Below, piece by piece: positions 27,173 through 32,390 of a stretch of DNA of 32,390 bases. Source of the stretch: Deltaproteobacteria bacterium (GTDB lineage Bacteria > Desulfobacterota > Syntrophobacteria > Syntrophobacterales > Syntrophobacteraceae); assembly GCA_012517775.1 (NCBI GenBank), contig JAAYUJ010000563.1, positions 1-32,390 on the forward strand, in the 5' to 3' direction. The notes beneath the pieces are model-generated. The model had not been told where the DNA came from. It ran no database searches and was given only the letters and a program-made list of their open reading frames with translations. Numbering within the stretch: the first letter of the stretch is position 1; every line of letters begins with the position of its first letter. The position numbers were made by a program, and so were the translations under genes.

Positions 27173-28921
27173 ATGCCATCACCGACGAATCACAGCACGA
27201 CCGGCAAGATCTCCTTAAAGGTCACCAACACCTTGGTGGCACTCGCCTTCGTCGTACTTTGCGGCGTTCTGGTGTTCAATTATTTGAAGGGTCCGGAAGG
27301 AGCGGCACCGACATCTCCCGGAGCAGCTCTTCCAGCCTCATCCAAGACGGGCGAAAAGGTCCTGAACATTACTTTTTACAGCTCGAGCGCCAAGAAGAAC
27401 TGGGTGGACAAGATGGTGGAAGAATTCAACGCATCCGGAGCCAGTGTGGGTGGGAAGGTGATCCGGGTGCAGCAGTACCACGTCAACTCGGGCGAGAGCC
27501 TCGATGATCTGAAGGCGGGAAAGATCCAGCCCGACCTCTGGTCGCCGGGTGATGAATCCTGGCTTGAGCTGGCGGCTGCGCACTGGAAGAATGTCAAGCA
27601 ACGGACCCTTTTTGACGATTATGTTCCTCTGGTCAACATTCCCCTGGTGATCGCCATGTGGGAGCCCATGGCCAGGGCTTTGGGACACCCGGGGCCCATC
27701 GGCTGGAAAGACGTTGCCAAAGTGGCTGCCGATCCGCGGGGTTGGGAAGCCTTTGGACACTCGGAGTGGGGCAAGTTCCGATGGGGTCACGCACACCCGG
27801 ATGCCAACTCGGGCTTTCTCACGATCGTGTCGGAGGTCTACGCAGCCCTGGGGAAAACAGAGGGGATGACCGTCGAGGATCTCAAGAACCCTCAGGTGAT
27901 GGCGTTTCTGAAAGAATTCGAGGGGGCGGTCGAACACTACGGACTGTCCAACAGCTGGATCGACGACCTCATGCACGCCAAAGGTCCGGCTTATCTCTCC
28001 GCAGCGGTGCAATATGAAAACACCATCATCGAGGCCAATGAAAAGTACGGAAACAAACCGTTCAAACTGGTTGCCGTTTACCCCACCGAGGGAGCATTCT
28101 GGACCCGCCATCCGGTCGCGTTGTTGAAGGAAGCCTGGATGACCGGGGAAAAGGAAGAAGCCTGCAAGGAGTTTGTTGATTTTCTACTGGGGGAGAAGGC
28201 TCAACAACAGGCCATGGCCATGGGACTGAGACCGATTGCCCGGAACATGCAGCTCTCCAGCCCCTTTGACGTCGACCACGGCGTCGATACCAGGATCGCG
28301 TCCGACAAGGTTTTCCAGGTGCCGGACGAGACCGTGCTGAAGAGGATTAGAGACCTGTGGGAAGAGGTAAAGATCCCTGCCACAATCGTCCTGATCCTGG
28401 ACCGCTCGGGCAGCATGAAGGGCGAGCCCATGGACAATGCCAAAGAGGGTGCCGTACACTTTATCAGAAGCATGAAGCCCAGAGATAACCTTGAGGTCGT
28501 TGTCTTCAACAATCAAGTCACTGTGCTCTCACCCCTCTGCCCCGTGAAGCAGTGCGGGGAAGATGCCGTAACCCGCCTGGAAGGCGTCTTTGCAGAAGGA
28601 GGAACGGCTCTCTACGATGCGATCGCACAGGTCTACGCAGGTCTACGCGCGGAGGAAAGAAGACACCCGAATAGACGTTACGGCATTGTTGTCCTTTCGG
28701 ATGGCAAGGATACCGGCAGTGCCGTCAATCGCCATGATTTCATGGACTCACTGCCCAAGGGGGAGGACTTCGACGTTCCCAAAATCTATACCATTGCCTA
28801 CGGCCCTGAAGCAGACCGCAATCTGCTGGCGGAAATATCCAATCGGACCAATGCGCGCTTGTTCAGCAGTTCGGCCGAAAAGATCGCCACCACCTACAGG
28901 GAGCTGAGTGCCAATTTCTAA
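27173..28921 (+). CDS. Membrane-anchored extracellular solute-binding protein fused to a C-terminal VWA domain
   Basis: N-terminal TM (TNTLVALAFVVLCGVLVFNYLKG); SBP-like region VLNITFYSSSAKKNWVDKMVEEFNASG...DLWSPGDESWLELA...; VWA with complete MIDAS motif DRSGSM...GGTALYDAI...LSDGKDTG. Confidence 0.87.
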   Translation: MPSPTNHSTTGKISLKVTNTLVALAFVVLCGVLVFNYLKGPEGAAPTSPGAALPASSKTGEKVLNITFYSSSAKKNWVDKMVEEFNASGASVGGKVIRVQQYHVNSGESLDDLKAGKIQPDLWSPGDESWLELAAAHWKNVKQRTLFDDYVPLVNIPLVIAMWEPMARALGHPGPIGWKDVAKVAADPRGWEAFGHSEWGKFRWGHAHPDANSGFLTIVSEVYAALGKTEGMTVEDLKNPQVMAFLKEFEGAVEHYGLSNSWIDDLMHAKGPAYLSAAVQYENTIIEANEKYGNKPFKLVAVYPTEGAFWTRHPVALLKEAWMTGEKEEACKEFVDFLLGEKAQQQAMAMGLRPIARNMQLSSPFDVDHGVDTRIASDKVFQVPDETVLKRIRDLWEEVKIPATIVLILDRSGSMKGEPMDNAKEGAVHFIRSMKPRDNLEVVVFNNQVTVLSPLCPVKQCGEDAVTRLEGVFAEGGTALYDAIAQVYAGLRAEERRHPNRRYGIVVLSDGKDTGSAVNRHDFMDSLPKGEDFDVPKIYTIAYGPEADRNLLAEISNRTNARLFSSSAEKIATTYRELSANF

Positions 28922-28990
28922 TGTGCGTCTCATGCCGGCGGCCGTTGTACAAAGTCGATTCACTTCCAACACAAGAGCAAGAGAAAAAGT

Positions 28991-29050
28991 GGCAGGTCAG
29001 ATTTCCACAACCGACGCGTTCTTGTCTCTGACTGAATCCCGACCTGCTGC
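28991..29050 (+). repeat. Degenerate/partial copy of the palindromic repeat family (candidate copy G)
   Basis: GGCAGGTCAGATTTCCACAACCGACGCG...GACTGAATCCCGACCTGC retains the inner arms but lacks recognisable TTCTCAA.. termini. Confidence 0.45.
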
Positions 29051-29089
29051 CGGGTGCATTTTCATGACAACTCCTGCAGGTCGTGAAAA

Positions 29090-29842
29090 ATGAGCAGATA
29101 CCTTCGCAAACTCCTCACACCCATTCCTTTGATGACCCTCCTGACCTCGGGCGTTACTTTCTGGGTCACCGGGGTCTGGTGGATAGTCCTGCTCGGCATT
29201 GCCGCCGCAGCGATCACCACAATGCAGAGCGTCGCGGAAGAGAGCCGCCGGGGAGAAAGCGAGGAAGACCAGGCACCCTATGCACTGTCTGCCTTGGATC
29301 CCGAACTGAGAGAAAAATTTCGGCTGATCCTGAAAGAACGGCAGCGGCTGCTGTTGCAGCTTTACGAGAAGGAGAATCATGCATTCTTCAATCCTGAAGA
29401 AATCGCAACGCGCATCCATGAACTGGTGGACAGTTACTATGATCTGCTCCTGAAGCTGGAAAAGGTCCGACCGTTTATCGAGGAGAGAGCGATGACTGAG
29501 CTCAACGGGTCCATCGAGGAGCTCAAGGGGGAGATTGACCGATGCAGGGATGCAGTCGCTCGCGAAAACCTGACTCTGGCCCTGAAGAGCAAGATCAATC
29601 AACAGAAGTCCATGGTGGAACTGGCCACATACAAGGAAAGGATCGAATCACAACTGGTGAATTTGCTCTCTACCCTGAGCAGCCTCTCGGTTCGCATTGT
29701 CCAGATGAGGCTCTCTCCCGACAGCTCCATCGATCCCACCAGTGAAATCAAGGAAAGCATCAACAACGTGCTCCTGGATGTGGAGATCTCCGAAAAAGTC
29801 ACGCGGGAGTACCAGCGCATCATCAGTGAAAACGCTCTCTAA
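29090..29842 (+). CDS. Membrane-anchored coiled-coil protein of unknown function
   Basis: N-terminal hydrophobic hairpin (LTPIPLMTLLTSGVTFWVTGVWWIVLLGIAAAAITTM) followed by ~190 aa of charged helical sequence; same strand as the PspA-AAA-VWA genes. Confidence 0.75.
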   Translation: MSRYLRKLLTPIPLMTLLTSGVTFWVTGVWWIVLLGIAAAAITTMQSVAEESRRGESEEDQAPYALSALDPELREKFRLILKERQRLLLQLYEKENHAFFNPEEIATRIHELVDSYYDLLLKLEKVRPFIEERAMTELNGSIEELKGEIDRCRDAVARENLTLALKSKINQQKSMVELATYKERIESQLVNLLSTLSSLSVRIVQMRLSPDSSIDPTSEIKESINNVLLDVEISEKVTREYQRIISENAL

Positions 29843-29898
29843 GCGGCTATCCCCAAGGATTGGAACCCCGAGCTGCAACTAAGGAGACAAAGGATTTT

Positions 29899-30639
29899 TC
29901 AGAGCACCGAGCCGCTCAGTGGAAGTGAGAGGACGGAAGCATGGGGTTGCCGGTCTTTCTTGAGATAATGCTTCACTTCGCGTACCTGTCCCGTATCGTA
30001 GACGACGAGTGTTTGTGCAAAAGCGCTGATATCGGCGGGATCGTGGGTGACCATGATGACGGGGATCTTGAAAGCGGCCTGGACCCGAGCGAGCTCTTCT
30101 CGGAGCTTCCTGCGCAGGAGAGTATCCAGAGAGGAGAAGGGCTCGTCCAGGAGCAGACAGTTGGGTTTTCGGATGAGGGCCCTGGCCAGAGCTACTCGCT
30201 GTTTCTGCCCGCCTGACAGGGCCATGGGAAGGCTTCGGGCCAGATGGGAGATCTCAAAAACCTCCATGTGCTCCTGGACGCGGCGTCTGTCCTCTTTGGA
30301 CAGGCGCCACTGCAAGTTTCTCTTCAGTCCGAATCCTATGTTGTCGAACACGGTGAGATGCGGAAACAGGGCGTAATCCTGAAACAAGTACCCGATATCG
30401 CGATGGCGGGCGGGAACGTCGACCCGGTTCTTGGAGTCGAAGAGCACGCGACCGTTGAACGCGATCTTTCCCGAATCCGGAGTCGACAGGCCGGCGATGG
30501 ACAGCAGGGTGAGAGTCTTCCCGGATCCGGAAGGCCCGAACAGGACCACAAACTCCTCCTCGGAGGAAAAGGCCGCCTGCAGCGTGAAGCGGCCCCCTCG
30601 GGAGACCATGGTCTTTTCCACATCCACATGGATCAACAT
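29899..30639 (-). CDS. modC: Molybdate-type ABC transporter ATP-binding protein
   Basis: FGPSGSGKTLTLLSIAGLSTPDSGKIAFNGRVLFDSKN, LSGGQKQRVALARALIRKPNCLLLDEPFSSLD, DIGYLFQDYALFPHLTVFDNIGFGL; adjacent to modA/modB. Confidence 0.9.
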   Translation of the reverse strand: MLIHVDVEKTMVSRGGRFTLQAAFSSEEEFVVLFGPSGSGKTLTLLSIAGLSTPDSGKIAFNGRVLFDSKNRVDVPARHRDIGYLFQDYALFPHLTVFDNIGFGLKRNLQWRLSKEDRRRVQEHMEVFEISHLARSLPMALSGGQKQRVALARALIRKPNCLLLDEPFSSLDTLLRRKLREELARVQAAFKIPVIMVTHDPADISAFAQTLVVYDTGQVREVKHYLKKDRQPHASVLSLPLSGSVL

Positions 30640-30640
30640 T

Positions 30641-31411
30641 TCAGGGTTTCTCAAATCCGTGTTTGGCCAGAATCTGCTGCCCTTCAGGGCTGAGAACATA
30701 GTCGATGAATCGTTGGGCCGGCTCCTTTTTCTGAGTCCCGACAACGACAGCGATGGGATACCGGATGGGCTTGTGCTTTTCCAGGCGGCACACCACACGC
30801 ACCTTGCTCTTCGCCACCACGGCATCGGTTGAAAAGGTGATACCGGCATCCACCTCGCCCCGACTGACATAGTCCAAAGCCTGGCGCACGGTCTCGGCAT
30901 TGATGTACTTGGGCTTGAGCGTATCCCACAACCCCTCGTTTGTCAGGACCTCCTGAGCATATCGCCCCGCCGGCACAGTCTCAGGATTTCCCATCGTCAC
31001 CTTGGTGACTTCCTTCATCGTCAGATCCTGGAGGCCCTTGATCGGCAATTTGGATTCCATCGGCACGATGAGCACCAGTTGGTTGCTCACGAAATCCTTG
31101 CGCGTCTCGGTAAGGACCAGCTTCTTCTCAACCGCCTGGTCCATTGTCTTCTGATCGGCCGATGCGAAAACGTCCACCGGGGCGCCCTTTTCCATTTGCT
31201 GTAACAGCACCCCTGAGGCAGCAAAGTTGGGAATTACCCTGACGCCGGTGTTGGCTTCCTGAAACTTCTGAATGATTTCCTGGAACGCGTTGGTCAGGCT
31301 TGCGGCGGCCGAGACGATCAGTTCCTGCTCGGCGCGAGCTTGCAAGGGACAACACAGCAACAACGGAACAGCGAACAACAGCATCCACCACGCAACCGCT
31401 TTTCCCCTCAT
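30641..31411 (-). CDS. modA: Molybdate ABC transporter substrate-binding protein
   Basis: ELIVSAAASLTNAFQEIIQKFQEANTGVRVIPNFAASGVLLQQMEKGAPVDVFASADQKTMDQAVEKKLV; ModA signature plus signal peptide. Confidence 0.96.
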   Translation of the reverse strand: MRGKAVAWWMLLFAVPLLLCCPLQARAEQELIVSAAASLTNAFQEIIQKFQEANTGVRVIPNFAASGVLLQQMEKGAPVDVFASADQKTMDQAVEKKLVLTETRKDFVSNQLVLIVPMESKLPIKGLQDLTMKEVTKVTMGNPETVPAGRYAQEVLTNEGLWDTLKPKYINAETVRQALDYVSRGEVDAGITFSTDAVVAKSKVRVVCRLEKHKPIRYPIAVVVGTQKKEPAQRFIDYVLSPEGQQILAKHGFEKP

Positions 31412-32100
31412 CGATGGACCTCCCTAAGATATTGAGTTTTAAAGATCCTCCCGGAAGACACCAGCACCAGAATGCAGACCGCCGATGTAATCCCGACCAG
31501 AATCCCTGCCAGTTGGTCGTTTCCCGCCTGTACCGCATCGTATACGGCCAGCGAAAGGGTCTGGGTTCTGCCGGGGAGGTTGCCCGCCACCATCAGGGTG
31601 GCACCGAACTCACCCATGGCACGTGCAAAGGCGAGCATTGTTCCTGCGAGGATGCCCCTCCAGGCCAGTGGGAGCGATATCCGGAAGAAAACGCCGGTCT
31701 CCGAGAGACCCAGGGTCCTGGCTGCCTTTTCGAAATCGTGATCCACACTTTCGAAGGCGCTCCGTGCGGCTTTGAAGACCAGCGGAAGCGAAACGACACT
31801 CGATGCCACCACCGCGCCCTGCCAGGTGAACATCAAGGTGAACCCGAACTGTTCATACAGCCACCGACCGATCCACCCGTTTCGCCCAAGGAGCACGATG
31901 ATGTAGTAGCCGAGAACGGTGGGCGGCAAAACCAGCGGAAGGGTCAGGGCGGCATCGAGCCAGTCCCTGCCCCAGAACTGCCGGCGTGACAGAATCCACG
32001 CCAGGGCAACGCCTATGAGAAATGCCGCCAAAGTGGCCAGCCCCGCCACTTTCAGAGTCAGGAGAAGGGGAGTCACGCTTCTCATCACGGCACACATCAC
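31408..32100 (-). CDS. modB: Molybdate ABC transporter permease
   Basis: LTLPLVLPPTVLGYYIIVLLGRNGWIGRWLYEQFGFTLMFTWQGAVVASSVVSLPLVFKAARSAFESVD...RTLGLSETGVFFRISLPLAWRGILAGTMLAFARAMGEFGATLMVAGN. GTG start; 4-nt overlap with modA. Confidence 0.96.
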   Translation of the reverse strand: MMCAVMRSVTPLLLTLKVAGLATLAAFLIGVALAWILSRRQFWGRDWLDAALTLPLVLPPTVLGYYIIVLLGRNGWIGRWLYEQFGFTLMFTWQGAVVASSVVSLPLVFKAARSAFESVDHDFEKAARTLGLSETGVFFRISLPLAWRGILAGTMLAFARAMGEFGATLMVAGNLPGRTQTLSLAVYDAVQAGNDQLAGILVGITSAVCILVLVSSGRIFKTQYLREVHR

Positions 32101-32390
32101 CCCTTTTCAGCCACCATCGCATAGACCTTGCGACTGAACCGGTGAATGACAGGAGTTCCCGCGCCATGACGAACGGCTTTCAAAATGCCTTCCTTGTCCA
32201 CGGGAACGGTCCCCGCCAGTATGTGAACAGGTAGATGACCGAAAGCTTCCACGATCATGGGGGTGCTCGGTCCAAGCATGACGACCTTTACACCAGGGGT
32301 AAGACGGCTGAGCACCTCCTCCGTGCTGTTGTTCAAAATGGAGGTCGAGGTCAGCAACAAGACTTCCGCCCATCCGTCCAGTTTCCCATA
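32097..32390 (-). CDS. DUF364-like (putative heavy-metal chelation) protein, partial, runs off right edge
   Basis: YGKLDGWAEVLLLTSTSILNNSTEEVLSRLTPGVKVVMLGPSTPMIVEAFGHLPVHILAGTVPVDKEGILKAVRHGAGTPVIHRFSRKVYAMVAEKG; conserved TSTSILNNSTEE...VVMLGPSTPM pattern. Confidence 0.7.
   Translation of the reverse strand, partial: YGKLDGWAEVLLLTSTSILNNSTEEVLSRLTPGVKVVMLGPSTPMIVEAFGHLPVHILAGTVPVDKEGILKAVRHGAGTPVIHRFSRKVYAMVAEKG

Noticed and set aside
27338-28111. 257-aa minus-strand ORF antisense to the SBP-VWA gene
   Set aside because: Shadow ORF; the opposite frame has coherent SBP and VWA domains.
28628-28647. 10-bp tandem duplication CAGGTCTACG x2
   Set aside because: Inside the VWA coding frame with only two units; most likely chance.
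29856-29876. AGGATTGGAACCCCGAGCTGC as an additional repeat copy
   Set aside because: Matches only about one hairpin of the family; too short to list as a feature, mentioned only as a possible remnant.
1-32390. tRNA/rRNA genes or transposase/integrase genes
   Set aside because: No T-loop/acceptor pattern, rRNA-like sequence, or DDE/tyrosine recombinase/RAYT protein was recognised when scanning the sequence and ORF translations by eye.

Overview
This 32.4-kb window is a gene-dense bacterial chromosome segment. Gene content and composition suggest a Gram-negative, deltaproteobacteria/Syntrophobacteraceae-like organism (inference). The left half, minus strand, carries a FecR-domain/TPR protein (partial), azlD-azlC, nadC, valS, an acidic PopZ-like protein and a dGTPase-like gene. 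The middle, plus strand, has lptF-lptG followed by a glycan cluster (GT2, ArnT-like GT39, COG4692-type predicted sialidase, membrane protein). Next come a CheY-like receiver with a compatible-solute-type glycosyltransferase, two UspA-type proteins, a UDP-glucuronate epimerase-like gene, CheW, an Hpt protein and an M24 peptidase. The right side has a 5.3-kb plus-strand cluster: PspA/IM30 (ESCRT-III-like) protein, Ycf46/Vps4-like AAA ATPase, membrane-anchored solute-binding-protein/VWA fusion, and a membrane coiled-coil protein. A convergent DUF364-modB-modA-modC operon closes the window. The two observations most worth pursuing are (i) the PspA + AAA + SBP-VWA + coiled-coil cluster, which looks like a bacterial ESCRT-III/Vps4-type envelope-remodelling system, and (ii) a family of at least six ~105-bp intergenic palindromic elements. 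These elements have terminal inverted repeats (TTCTCAAYAAG...) and an inverted pair of GTAGGTCGGG...CCCGAC hairpins, resembling REP/BIME or MITE elements. Five of six lie just 3' of a gene, and one supplies the stop codon of a usp gene. No tRNA, rRNA, CRISPR array or transposase gene was recognised.
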